Assembly: GCA_027036655.1 (NCBI GenBank)
Contig: JALWEC010000413.1
Location: 1 to 7,723, forward strand
DNA: 7,723 nt
Direction: 5' to 3'
Origin: Melioribacteraceae bacterium
Lineage (GTDB): Bacteria > Bacteroidota > Ignavibacteria > Ignavibacteriales > Melioribacteraceae
Shown here: one piece after another, positions 1-7,333 of the stretch
How positions within the stretch are numbered: the first letter of the stretch is position 1
Layout: each line of letters starts with the position of its first letter
Program-made: the position numbers and the translations under genes
The notes under the pieces: generated by a model
Seen by the model: the letters and a program-made list of their open reading frames with translations, nothing else
The model's database searches: none
What the model was told of the DNA's origin: nothing

Positions 1-103
1 AGCGTTATTAGTTACTACATAAAACGCAGAAAGTTCCAATGCGTCATTAGCCGGTTAAAACTCTCCAAAATACTCTTTATAAATACAAACAAATATCTTG
101 TAA
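1..103. other. Left-edge intergenic DNA, nothing identified
   Basis: These bases lie downstream of the terminator. No supported gene, repeat or structure is visible. On the minus strand a GGAG near 62-65 precedes ATG codons, but that frame closes after ten codons, so any following gene must start beyond or run across the left edge. Confidence 0.4.
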
Positions 104-147
104 AAACTAAAAACAAAAGCCGGACTAACAATGTTAATCCGGCTAAA
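104..147 (-). terminator. Intrinsic terminator after the secreted protein gene
   Basis: In minus-strand RNA AGCCGGAUUAAC (144-133) pairs with GUUAGUCCGGCU (129-118) across a 3-nt loop, a 12-bp stem with a single G-U wobble. It is followed by UUUUGUUUUUAG. The same position in plus-strand RNA would be a C-A mismatch and lacks a U tract, so the element is specific to minus-strand transcription. It starts about 25 nt after the stop codon at 170-172 and closes the NfeD and secreted-protein transcript. Confidence 0.88.
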
Positions 148-169
148 ATAACCAATTAAATTCTTATCG

Positions 170-3040
170 TTAACGGATAAGCGCCATCTTTTTAGATGAA
201 ACAAATTCGCCTGCGCGAAGCGTGTAAATATAAATTCCGCTCGAGAGTTTCGATGCGTCAAAGTTTACTTTATAAACGCCGGCTTGTTTAAATGCATTTT
301 CCAAAACGGCAACTTGCTGACCGAGCGCGTTGTACACTATTAATGTAACATTAGCCGCATGCGGAAGCGAGTAACTTATAATCGTTGTAGGATTAAACGG
401 ATTCGGATAATTTTGAGCAAGCTCAAATTTAGTCGGTTGATTGGCAATTTCGTCGTTAACTCCAACCAATCCGTCGTAGGCAAACGCCAATCCCTGCAAT
501 CCTTTAATTCCCGTTAAACCGACTAACGTACCTTCGCCCGTTTCAGGATTAATCGCAATCAATTTACTCGTTTGATATTCAGTACCTTGAACTCCGAACA
601 GATTTCCGTCTTTATCGAAAGCCAATCCCCAAATTGCCTTGTTCAATCCGGTCTTACCAACTTGTGTCGAATCACCGGTTGTAACGTTGATCTTCATAAT
701 TAAATCTCTGTCGGATGCCGAACGTGACGAGGCATATAACTCGTGAGTTGTCGGATTAAATGTTGCGGCAGCCATTCGAATCGGTAAATCCGCAACGTAT
801 GTTTCCTCTCCGGTTGTTATATCAATAGTATATAACTTCGGCTCGGTGGATAATCCGTATAAAACACCGTTGTTATCAAAAGCCATTGCATCCATCGGAA
901 CATTATACATCGGTCCAGGAAATCCCGTAAAATGAATTGGAAATGCGTTTCCGTCAGCCGAACTAACACGTACTATTAACGATGAGTCCTGGGAACTTCC
1001 GGCAATAGCATAAAGCTCATTTGTTTGCGGATTAATCGTACAGGAACGAATCGGTTTGTAACCGGAACTTCCGATCCGAGCCGCTTCTCCGGTCTGGAGA
1101 TTTAACGTAACCAAAATCCCGCCGGCAGACCTTCCGGAAGTAGCGTACATATTATCTTTGTAAACTTGCTGAATAATATAACCTTCGCCGTTAAGAATAA
1201 CATACTGATCTTTATCGTTATTTCTAATAAAAAGCGTGTCCGAGCGAACACTATCAATCGTAGGAACAAATTTGAGTCTTACCGTAAGGGTGTCAAAAGC
1301 ATTTAAGGAAGTCGGAGTAAACGGATCCAACATTGTAAAATCAGGATTCGAAGTTGAAATCGAAGAAATTTCAAGCGGTTCTCTTCCTAAGTTTGTAATC
1401 TTAACGGATTGCTCCTTACTTTCGTTCCCGACTTCAATCTCTCCGAAATCCAGACTTTTTGTTAAGAGATTAATAGTGGCATTCTGGTACGGATGCACCC
1501 TGACGCCCGCTACCCAAACGCCCCAATTATTTTTTGCATTAACAAATTCCGTAGAGAAAAATATATTATTGGAATCAGAAGGGTCAACCCAAGCTCCGTT
1601 ATAATCTCCCCAGCGATTTCTCGAACCGCCATAAGTAACAACATAATTACCCTGTCCCGGCGCAAGCACCTTATCTTCAGTAATAAAAGAAGCGTCAGGA
1701 GAAATAACGGAAAAATAAGCTCCCATATATTCATCGTTTGCCGAACGGCTGTATGTAACAAACGCATTATCGCCGCCGTCAATTGCAATCGCAGGATAAG
1801 AGTGATAATGTACCCCATCCCCGAAAACAAAGTCCTGTGTCGCTGTCATTGAAGAAACATCAACCTGTACAAAACTTACGCCGGAATATGAACCATCCTT
1901 AACGGCGTGAACCATATATAAATAACCGTCTTTATAAAGCGGTTCGTTTCTTAAATTTTTTCCGCCGCCATCGATTCTCGGCGAACCGCCTCCAAGTTGA
2001 TTCGGATTAGGAGGATTGGAATAAGAGACTACAGATACAGCTGCTCCGTCTAAAGTCGGATTGGAAATCGGATCAGATAATGTGTAAACACCAACGCTGT
2101 TTCCGGTTGAATAAGGCGAACCGACGGCAAAATAATATTTGTCGGATGCCGTCTGCATTCTTGCGGGACGTAATCCGAAACAAGAATAACTTGAACCGGG
2201 ATATTTTATATTCCAAATATCCTCCCACGTTACAGTGCCCGGGTCGGAATCCACATATAAAGAAGATTTATCAATAATTCTTATTTTAGTATAAGCATAA
2301 CTTCCTGAAAAAGAAAACTGATTTGAAGTTAAATAAATTGCCTTATCATCAAATCCGAGACCTTCGTAGTCGCCCCAATTTCCGGAGTTTGTATTTCCGT
2401 TGACGTTTGAAGGCAAAGCCCAGTTAAACCAGGTGCCAAGAGGATTATCGTCGTCGGAAACAGATATTAAATAGTAAGATTCGCTTGTATTATTATCCTG
2501 ATGCAGCCAAACCATAACCCAGCGATGATCAAAATGGTCGTAAATAACCTTAGGATCAAAGGTGCTTGCTCCCTGCAAGGCACTGGAAAACCAGCCATCG
2601 GCTGAAATATTTTTCAATATATTTCCTTCCTTATCCGCAATCATAAATCTGCTATTTACAACCTGCATAATATAATCGGGACCAACAGCGATATACGGAT
2701 CCGGCGGAATACTGTTACGCTGAGTAAATCCTTTATAACTCTGGAAAACTATTAAGCTGTCGAATATTCCTTTTTGCAACGAATTTTTCAATCGTACAAC
2801 ATTTGAACCTTCGCTACCTGCCGGCATGTTCGGATCCTGTAAATAATCAGGAAGTTCATAATCATCATTAAGATAAAAAAGTTTTATTCTCCGAGACGAA
2901 CTTACACTTTTAGCGAAATTATCAGTCGTTACCGTAACACCGCTCTCTACGGAACCTTCGGCCGGTCCACTGTAAGAAATTTGGGCAAAACTTGTTCCGG
3001 CAAAAAATAAAGAAAATAGAATTAAGATAAAACGAAACAT
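170..3040 (-). CDS. Secreted two-propeller protein with ASH-like domain and type IX (Por) C-terminal sorting domain
   Basis: A 956-residue exported protein. Residues 1-19 form a signal peptide (hydrophobic core, then TSFA before Q20). Residues about 95-515 resemble large secreted beta-propeller proteins: PPDPYIAVGPD at 112-122, NWGDYEGLGF at 221-230 and RWGDYNGAWVDP at 476-487 are motifs I associate with that group. Residues about 521-622 look like an ASH/Hydin-type Ig-like domain (LDFGEIEVG at 530-538, later ILNGEGY). Residues about 625-860 hold repeats of the form LYxID-TTGE followed by FDxDGxLYG, typical of a second propeller. Residues 877-956 are a Por-type sorting tail: NYPNPFNPTT, YNALGQ, then GIYIYTLRAG and a short basic end. 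The family knowledge implies Sec export, then type IX translocation across the outer membrane and tail removal. No enzyme active site is recognisable; binding or adhesion is only a guess. The start is placed at ATG 3038-3040 because GGAG lies 5 nt upstream and the signal peptide begins there; longer GTG-initiated readings overlap the upstream gene. It follows the NfeD gene by 19 nt, so co-transcription is likely. Confidence 0.9.
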   Translation of the reverse strand: MFRFILILFSLFFAGTSFAQISYSGPAEGSVESGVTVTTDNFAKSVSSSRRIKLFYLNDDYELPDYLQDPNMPAGSEGSNVVRLKNSLQKGIFDSLIVFQSYKGFTQRNSIPPDPYIAVGPDYIMQVVNSRFMIADKEGNILKNISADGWFSSALQGASTFDPKVIYDHFDHRWVMVWLHQDNNTSESYYLISVSDDDNPLGTWFNWALPSNVNGNTNSGNWGDYEGLGFDDKAIYLTSNQFSFSGSYAYTKIRIIDKSSLYVDSDPGTVTWEDIWNIKYPGSSYSCFGLRPARMQTASDKYYFAVGSPYSTGNSVGVYTLSDPISNPTLDGAAVSVVSYSNPPNPNQLGGGSPRIDGGGKNLRNEPLYKDGYLYMVHAVKDGSYSGVSFVQVDVSSMTATQDFVFGDGVHYHSYPAIAIDGGDNAFVTYSRSANDEYMGAYFSVISPDASFITEDKVLAPGQGNYVVTYGGSRNRWGDYNGAWVDPSDSNNIFFSTEFVNAKNNWGVWVAGVRVHPYQNATINLLTKSLDFGEIEVGNESKEQSVKITNLGREPLEISSISTSNPDFTMLDPFTPTSLNAFDTLTVRLKFVPTIDSVRSDTLFIRNNDKDQYVILNGEGYIIQQVYKDNMYATSGRSAGGILVTLNLQTGEAARIGSSGYKPIRSCTINPQTNELYAIAGSSQDSSLIVRVSSADGNAFPIHFTGFPGPMYNVPMDAMAFDNNGVLYGLSTEPKLYTIDITTGEETYVADLPIRMAAATFNPTTHELYASSRSASDRDLIMKINVTTGDSTQVGKTGLNKAIWGLAFDKDGNLFGVQGTEYQTSKLIAINPETGEGTLVGLTGIKGLQGLAFAYDGLVGVNDEIANQPTKFELAQNYPNPFNPTTIISYSLPHAANVTLIVYNALGQQVAVLENAFKQAGVYKVNFDASKLSSGIYIYTLRAGEFVSSKKMALIR

Positions 3041-3045
3041 AAATA

Positions 3046-3049
3046 CTCC
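3046..3049 (-). promoter_or_regulatory. Ribosome binding site for the secreted protein gene
   Basis: GGAG on the minus strand, 5 nt before ATG 3038-3040. It decides the start, because the open frame extends 27 codons further upstream into the NfeD gene. It lies entirely in the 19-nt gap between the two genes. Confidence 0.75.
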
Positions 3050-3059
3050 ATTATTTATT

Positions 3060-4382
3060 TTATGAAATTTTTTTGACAACCACTTTTGACCCTTCCTCCG
3101 CGATGACAATAATCTTTTCACCGTTCTCGATATAGTCTCCTTCGGTAACTACGTCAATACGATTTCCGTCAAACTCCCCTATTCCGGCGGGACGCAAATC
3201 GGAAATTGCTCTTCCCTCTTTCCCGAAAAGTTTGCGAACATTTTCTTTAACCGTATATCCCGAAGCGGCGGCAATATGGTCTTTTAAAATTAACTTGTTA
3301 AACATTTTTGATTTCGGTAAAATCTTAAGTAGAAAATAAGAAAAAATAATTGTTGCGACAAGCGCCCCGGTCAACTCCCAAATAGCAAGCTGAACCGCTT
3401 CAGGCGTAAGGAAATCCGTACTCGGCATAAGTCCCAGGAAAAGAGAAGCGATAATTGAAACAATCCCGATAATTCCGAATACTCCGAAACCCGGGATTAC
3501 AAAAATCTCGAGAATAAGAGCAACCACGCCGACAATAAACAAAATAATATCAAGAGCGGAGACTAACTCCAAAATCAGTCCCGAGCCGAAAAAAAGAAAA
3601 AAAGCAATAAGCGAAAGCGTTCCGGCAATTCCCCACCCGGGAGTTTTAATTTCAACAAACATTCCGACCATTCCCACCATCAGCAGCAGAGAAACCACAA
3701 TCGGATGATTAAGAAAACTGACAATTTCCTCGCCGGCGTTTTCATTTACTTCAATAACTTCAGCATCAGGATAGCCCGCCCACGCCAGCGCGCTCTTTAC
3801 ATCAGAAAGAACAGTATCCGCAATACCGTAATGAACGGCTTCCTCGGCTGTAAGCGTAATTAACTTAGTGCTGTCAACCAATCCGGGAACAACGATTCTT
3901 TCGTCAACCATTCCTTCGGCAATCTTTTTAGGTCTGCCGTTCTCCTCAGCCGTAGCGCGCATTTCAGAGCGCATGAAAGATTGATATTTTTCCGATTGCT
4001 TTTTCCCCGCCTGATCTACTACTGTAGTTGCCCCGATTGAAGAACCCGGCGCCATTACAATTTTTCTGGCAGAAAGAGTAATTAAAGCCCCAGCGGAAAT
4101 AGCCCGTTTATTTACAAAAGCGATTGTCGGCAGCTTTGCGTTCACTATTAAATCTTTAAGCTGAGTTGCGGCGTCAACCCTTCCGCCGAAAGTATTTATT
4201 TCAAAAAGAATTGCATCGGCTTTATTTTTTTCAGCTTCCTCTATTCCCCTTTTTACATAAGGAACAAGTCCGACGCCAATCTCCCTATCAATTTTAATAA
4301 GATAAACAGAATTTTCCTTGGCATTAACTTTACTTAATGGAAAAAGGGAAAAAAGAATGATTATTAACTTTATAATTTTCAT
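3060..4382 (-). CDS. Long-form NfeD family membrane-bound serine protease (ClpP class)
   Basis: A 440-residue protein with the full long-NfeD layout. Residues 1-21 are a signal peptide (MKIIKLIIILF, ending KVNA). Residues about 25-215 are a ClpP-like serine protease domain: NTFGGRVDAA at 63-72, SAG at 96-98 with Ser96 as probable nucleophile, APGSSIGA at 111-118, and Lys132 in SEKYQ as probable general base. Family knowledge from the archaeal 1510-N protease supports a Ser-Lys dyad. About five membrane segments follow (roughly 227-246, 250-272, 274-295, 297-318 and 331-353). Residues about 385-440 form the soluble NfeD OB-fold (GREGRA-like GKEGRA at 387-392, VVTEGDYIENGEKIIV). Long NfeD proteins usually act with a stomatin/slipin protein encoded beside them in membrane quality control. 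No such gene is visible here; the neighbours are a transglycosylase and a secreted protein. Start chosen at ATG 4380-4382, with GAAG 5 nt upstream and a good signal peptide; a TTG-initiated extension to 4439 adds a non-signal-like leader. Confidence 0.93.
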   Translation of the reverse strand: MKIIKLIIILFSLFPLSKVNAKENSVYLIKIDREIGVGLVPYVKRGIEEAEKNKADAILFEINTFGGRVDAATQLKDLIVNAKLPTIAFVNKRAISAGALITLSARKIVMAPGSSIGATTVVDQAGKKQSEKYQSFMRSEMRATAEENGRPKKIAEGMVDERIVVPGLVDSTKLITLTAEEAVHYGIADTVLSDVKSALAWAGYPDAEVIEVNENAGEEIVSFLNHPIVVSLLLMVGMVGMFVEIKTPGWGIAGTLSLIAFFLFFGSGLILELVSALDIILFIVGVVALILEIFVIPGFGVFGIIGIVSIIASLFLGLMPSTDFLTPEAVQLAIWELTGALVATIIFSYFLLKILPKSKMFNKLILKDHIAAASGYTVKENVRKLFGKEGRAISDLRPAGIGEFDGNRIDVVTEGDYIENGEKIIVIAEEGSKVVVKKIS

Positions 4383-4387
4383 TAAAA

Positions 4388-4391
4388 CTTC
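4388..4391 (-). promoter_or_regulatory. Weak ribosome binding site for the NfeD gene
   Basis: GAAG on the minus strand, 5 nt before ATG 4380-4382. It is one base off the GGAG seen at the same 5-nt spacing before the genes at 3040 and 7144. It supports this start over the upstream TTG at 4437-4439, which has no purine-rich site. Confidence 0.5.
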
Positions 4392-4398
4392 ATTTTTA

Positions 4399-4415
4399 TT
4401 GAACTTAGAATTTAA
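4399..4415. repeat. Second, degenerate copy of the 17-bp TTGAACTTAGA element
   Basis: The plus strand here reads TTGAACTTAGAATTTAA. The minus strand at 7316-7300 reads TTGAACTTAGAGTTCAA, so 15 of 17 bases agree. The dyad symmetry that is perfect at 7300-7316 is partly lost here. It sits 17 nt upstream of the NfeD start codon, just before its weak ribosome binding site. It may be a shared regulatory site or coincidence in AT-rich DNA. Confidence 0.35.
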
Positions 4416-4485
4416 GAAAAAATTAAGAGGAGCGCACAATTATTTTAACCCGTCGGCAAGAAACTTTTTATTTATTGCCAAAACA

Positions 4486-4509
4486 TTAACATGTTAAAAC
4501 AGAATTCTG
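4486..4509. promoter_or_regulatory. Two adjacent perfect palindromes, possible operator
   Basis: TTAACATGTTAA at 4486-4497 is a 12-bp perfect palindrome. CAGAATTCTG at 4500-4509 is a 10-bp perfect palindrome. They are 2 bp apart, about 105-130 nt upstream of the NfeD start. Palindromes of this size often bind dimeric regulators, but no promoter has been anchored next to them and low-complexity DNA raises the chance rate. Confidence 0.3.
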
Positions 4510-4548
4510 ATAGCAAACGAATCCCATTTCCCTCCTTTTACCCTTTAA

Positions 4549-4573
4549 ACTTTTTACTTTATACTTTTTACTT
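4549..4573. repeat. Direct repeat of ACTTTTTACTT, purine-only on the minus strand
   Basis: ACTTTTTACTT occurs at 4549-4559 and again at 4563-4573, a 14-bp period with TAT between. The flanks continue the theme (CCTTTTACCCTTTAAA at 4533-4548), so on the minus strand about 40 nt read as variations of AAGTAAAAAGT beginning 15 nt after the transglycosylase stop. It looks like a degenerate simple-sequence tract. Confidence 0.6.
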
Positions 4574-4588
4574 CGTGCTTGAACCCTA

Positions 4589-7144
4589 TCACATATAAAT
4601 TTTCAATTTCATTCCCGGCTTAATCTTATTATCGCTAAGATTATTCCACGCTTTTATTTCACTGACATGACAGTCATGTTTTCTGGCAATCTGCCAAAGC
4701 GATTCTCCCTCTTTTACCACATAAATTTTCTTTTTTCCGGAAGACTTTTTTTCAGGCAAATCGGAATAAACAACTTTTTTGGAACTCCTTTTTTGGGTAA
4801 CCAAAGTTTCCCCGGTTAATTTCAATTTCTGTCCGATCTTAATTTTCACTCCGGAAAGATTGTTCCATTTTTTTAATTCGGCAACGGAAACGTGATTATT
4901 AAGAGCTATTTCGCTTAACGTTTCTCCCGATTTAACAATGTGAAAACCGTTATCAGAAGATTTTACGATTCTTCCGGCGCTCTTTTTTCCGGAGCGGATT
5001 ACCAAACTTTTTCCCGCAACAATCTTATTTCCTCTAAGGTGATTCCAACGCCTGAGGTCGCTCGATCTAACCTTAAACCTCTCGGCAATCTGACTAATCG
5101 TATCGCCGCTTTTTACTTTGTAATAAACTACGTTTTTGCCGCGAAGCGACTTTACGGATTTCTTAGTGTAACGCATCGAGGGGGAAGCTTTGCCGGTGTA
5201 AATGTGCAGAGTTTTCCCGACATAAATTCTGTTGCCGCGAATATTATTCCACCTCTTAATCTGAGAAACCTTAACGCCGTATTTCATTGCAATTGTAGAT
5301 AGCGCTTCGCCGTTTTTAATTTTATGCGCAACCCACATTCCGCCGGAATTTGCATAAAGAATTCTCAGCTTTTCATTTCTTGACTTGCGGTCAATCGATT
5401 TGCAGAAATCAACCTGCGAGCTGTCAACATATATCTTTATCTTCTGCCCGATTCCGATTGAAGTCGTGTAAGGCAAGTCGTTCCAATTTCTGATATCGGA
5501 AACTCTGATTTTAAAAATCGTCGCCAAATCAACAAGATTGTCGTAACGCTTAATTGTATATTCCACCGGAACTTTTCCGTCGGGAACTTCAATGTTTTCA
5601 GTATCGAAACGGGAATAGTCGATGTTTCCGGTATCTTCTTCGATGTTCAATTCGTAAGGTGAATTTTCAACATAATCTTTACTTTCATCCACAGCGGGCA
5701 TTTCGTCAACGCTAAGTTCAAAATCGTTATTGATTTTCCCCGAAATCGGAATCTTTAACCGGACGCCGGGATAAATTCTTGACCGAGTTGAAATTTTATT
5801 AAACTTAGCCAACACGGTTGTCTTAATTTTATACCGGTACGCTATTCCGCTTAAGGTCTCCCCCTTTTTAACAACGTGAATAACATACTGAATTTTAGCG
5901 TCGTCAGGAACATTATTGATATTCTCAACAAAGGCATCGTAAGTTTCCGCGGGGACTCTCAGTTCGTATCCGCCCAATCCTTTGGGAGGAGTGGAATGCT
6001 GAACAAGCGCGGGGTTAAGTTCCTTGATAAATCCGACCGAAACTCCCGCGCACTTGGCAATTACCGACAAATCAATAGCTTCGTCAATATAGAATTTCTT
6101 GGTATCGTGAGCGGTTTCATATTTTAAATCTTTAAAACCAAATTGCTCCGGATTAGCGCCGATAATTGTAGCCGCAAGATATTGCGGAACATAGTTCCTT
6201 GTTTCGCGGGGAATGAAACGGCGTATCTTCCAAAAATTCCGGCTCTTTGCCTTTCTGATTGCATAGTTAATTCTTCCTTCGCCGGTGTTGTAAGCGGCAA
6301 GCGCAAGATACCAATCTCCGAGCGCTTCGTGCAAATCCTTCAAATGCTTTGCCGCCGCTCTTGTCGCCGCTTCAGGATCGCGTCTTTCATCAAGATAAAA
6401 ATTAATTCTGAGTCCGTAAAGTCTTGCGGTTCCGGGAATAAACTGCCACAACCCCACGGCGCGCGCCCACGAGCGGGAATTCGGGTTCAATCCGCTTTCC
6501 ATCATGCTTAAAAATATCAGCTGTTGCGGAACTCCCTCCTCCTTAAAAATATCAGCCATCATCGGAAAGTATTTGCCTGAACGGCTTAACCAGCGTTTCA
6601 TGGTTCTTCGTCCACGTCCTGAAAAATATTCGATATATTGCTCAACGTAGCGGTTAACCTCCAGCTTAAAATCTCCGACGTTAATCACATCGTTTATTTC
6701 CAAGCTGCCGAGCGTGTCGTCTTCCATCTCAACATCATTTACAGAATTCATCCATTCCTGAAACGCCGTATTGGAAGAGCTGTCCGGAGCGTTAGGAAGC
6801 GTGGAGAGATAACGCTGATAATTCTCCTGAATGCTCTGCTCAAGTTCCGCATAAGCCGAATTTTCCTCAATATTGGGGAAATACCCGAGTTTGTCCAACG
6901 TTGACAACGCTTTTTCGTAGCTGTTTACCGCCTGCTGGGAACTATCTTCCTTCGCGTATTTTTTAGCGGTAAGATATTCGGAGCGCGCCTCTTCAAGCAG
7001 GTTATTTATTACGGCATTGTTATCGGCTACTTGTGTGGAATCGCTCAAAACGCCTACTTGATTAAGCATCGGCTTAAAAAGAGAGCATGAGGAAAGAAAA
7101 AATATTGCAAATATGAATAAAACTGTATATTTAAGGTTATGCAC
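4589..7144 (-). CDS. mltD: MltD-like membrane-bound lytic murein transglycosylase with six LysM domains (lipoprotein)
   Basis: An 851-residue envelope lipoprotein. Residues 1-20 are a lipoprotein signal with lipobox LSSC and Cys20 as the lipidated residue. Residues about 40-115 are helical, possibly TPR-like. Residues about 190-330 are a family 1 (SLT) transglycosylase domain: MESGLNP at 215-221 with Glu216 as catalytic acid, GLWQF at 231-235, AAYNTGEGR at 283-291 and NYVPQYLAA at 317-325. Such enzymes cleave the MurNAc-GlcNAc bond, leaving 1,6-anhydro ends. Residues about 351-404 look like a degenerate LysM. Clear LysM repeats lie at about 420-466, 528-573 (degenerate, YDNL replaces GETL), 604-649, 674-717, 733-776 and 807-850, most ending in a WNxLxxxKIxxGxxLxI pattern. 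The E. coli enzyme is about 450 residues with two LysM, so this is nearly twice as long. Start: GTG 7142-7144 has GGAG 5 nt upstream and yields a compact signal; ATG 7163-7165 and 7160-7162 have no such site. The symbol reflects family membership, not proven orthology. Confidence 0.92.
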   Translation of the reverse strand: MHNLKYTVLFIFAIFFLSSCSLFKPMLNQVGVLSDSTQVADNNAVINNLLEEARSEYLTAKKYAKEDSSQQAVNSYEKALSTLDKLGYFPNIEENSAYAELEQSIQENYQRYLSTLPNAPDSSSNTAFQEWMNSVNDVEMEDDTLGSLEINDVINVGDFKLEVNRYVEQYIEYFSGRGRRTMKRWLSRSGKYFPMMADIFKEEGVPQQLIFLSMMESGLNPNSRSWARAVGLWQFIPGTARLYGLRINFYLDERRDPEAATRAAAKHLKDLHEALGDWYLALAAYNTGEGRINYAIRKAKSRNFWKIRRFIPRETRNYVPQYLAATIIGANPEQFGFKDLKYETAHDTKKFYIDEAIDLSVIAKCAGVSVGFIKELNPALVQHSTPPKGLGGYELRVPAETYDAFVENINNVPDDAKIQYVIHVVKKGETLSGIAYRYKIKTTVLAKFNKISTRSRIYPGVRLKIPISGKINNDFELSVDEMPAVDESKDYVENSPYELNIEEDTGNIDYSRFDTENIEVPDGKVPVEYTIKRYDNLVDLATIFKIRVSDIRNWNDLPYTTSIGIGQKIKIYVDSSQVDFCKSIDRKSRNEKLRILYANSGGMWVAHKIKNGEALSTIAMKYGVKVSQIKRWNNIRGNRIYVGKTLHIYTGKASPSMRYTKKSVKSLRGKNVVYYKVKSGDTISQIAERFKVRSSDLRRWNHLRGNKIVAGKSLVIRSGKKSAGRIVKSSDNGFHIVKSGETLSEIALNNHVSVAELKKWNNLSGVKIKIGQKLKLTGETLVTQKRSSKKVVYSDLPEKKSSGKKKIYVVKEGESLWQIARKHDCHVSEIKAWNNLSDNKIKPGMKLKIYM

Positions 7145-7149
7145 GGTTA

Positions 7150-7153
7150 CTCC
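7150..7153 (-). promoter_or_regulatory. Ribosome binding site deciding a GTG start for the transglycosylase
   Basis: GGAG on the minus strand, then TAACC, then GTG at 7142-7144. The spacing of 5 nt equals that of the secreted protein gene. The site falls inside the frame read from ATG 7163-7165, so using that ATG would translate the binding site itself. The ATGs are preceded only by TTTACATT, with no purine-rich match. Confidence 0.65.
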
Positions 7154-7168
7154 GAAAATCATCATAAT

Positions 7169-7200
7169 GTAAATTAAGGTTTTATCGAGTTTTTTTCAAA
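7169..7200 (-). promoter_or_regulatory. Possible Bacteroidota-type promoter for the transglycosylase gene
   Basis: On the minus strand TTTG (7197-7200) is followed by 20 nt and then TAATTTAC (7169-7176). The Bacteroidota consensus is TTTG, 19-21 nt, TAnnTTTG; the second box matches 4 of 6 fixed positions. The pair lies just upstream of the GGAG/GTG start and downstream of the previous gene's terminator, where a promoter is expected. The match is partial and the region is AT-rich, so it is tentative. Confidence 0.3.
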
Positions 7201-7250
7201 CAATTTCTTTGCTGATTGAAGATAAGATATTTGAAAGTACCAACTTAATG

Positions 7251-7292
7251 AAAAAGGCTGCATCCGGAAACTCGATTATTTCCGGGCAGCCT
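7251..7292 (-). terminator. Intrinsic terminator after the 88-residue protein gene
   Basis: In minus-strand RNA AGGCUGC plus CCGGAAA (7292-7279) pairs with UUUCCGG plus GCAGCCU (7270-7255), with a 2-nt bulge at 7262-7263 and an 8-nt loop. The stem is 14 bp. It ends in a run of U (7255-7251) before a C. The plus-strand side lacks a T run (GAAAAATTTG follows), so the signal points to minus-strand transcription. It separates the 88-residue gene from the transglycosylase gene. Confidence 0.8.
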
Positions 7293-7299
7293 GAAAAAT

Positions 7300-7316
7300 T
7301 TGAACTCTAAGTTCAA
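7300..7316. repeat. Inverted repeat TTGAAC-N5-GTTCAA in the 3' untranslated region
   Basis: A perfect 6-bp inverted repeat with loop TCTAA, placed between the stop codon at 7334-7336 and the terminator stem. It could extend the 3' RNA structure or be a protein-binding dyad. A 15-of-17 match to it lies at 4399-4415, in the leader of the NfeD gene. Its role is unknown. Confidence 0.5.
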
Positions 7317-7333
7317 CAGCTTATGTAAAAAAA

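Larger units (their letters stand above)
4383..4588. other. AT-rich intergenic spacer between the transglycosylase and NfeD genes
   Basis: This 206-nt gap holds no credible open frame and no clear hairpin with a T run after the transglycosylase stop, so readthrough into the NfeD gene is possible. It contains two adjacent palindromes (4486-4497, 4500-4509), a purine-rich direct repeat (4549-4573), a partial copy of the 17-bp element (4399-4415) and a 5-bp GGCAA/TTGCC stem too weak to call. No well-spaced promoter was found by eye, although its length suggests one exists. Confidence 0.6.

Noticed and set aside
1..65. Possible start of a further minus-strand gene beyond the left edge
   Set aside because: A GGAG is present near 62-65, but the nearest ATG frame stops after ten codons and the longer open frame has no well-placed start codon. 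The window is too short to decide.
55..261. 68-codon minus-strand open frame at the left end
   Set aside because: It overlaps the end of the secreted protein gene and runs through the terminator hairpin; there is no start signal or recognisable content.
1236..1852. Two plus-strand open frames of about 120 codons
   Set aside because: They lie antisense to the secreted protein gene, overlap each other, lack ribosome binding sites and have unlikely composition. They are shadows of a strongly supported coding frame.
3041..3121. Longer GTG-initiated N-terminus for the secreted protein
   Set aside because: It would overlap the protease gene by 62 nt and put a basic, non-signal leader before a good signal peptide. 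GGAG before ATG 3038-3040 fits better.
4383..4439. Longer TTG-initiated N-terminus for the NfeD protein
   Set aside because: It adds 19 residues with no ribosome binding site and hides the signal peptide inside the protein.
4455..4480. Weak hairpin GGCAA/TTGCC as a terminator of the transglycosylase gene
   Set aside because: Only 5 bp of stem with a loop of about 15 nt and no T run after it on the minus strand.
4940..6904. Several open frames of 60-122 codons across the transglycosylase gene
   Set aside because: All overlap the MltD-like frame, whose catalytic motifs and six LysM repeats are clear. None has a start signal or recognisable domain.
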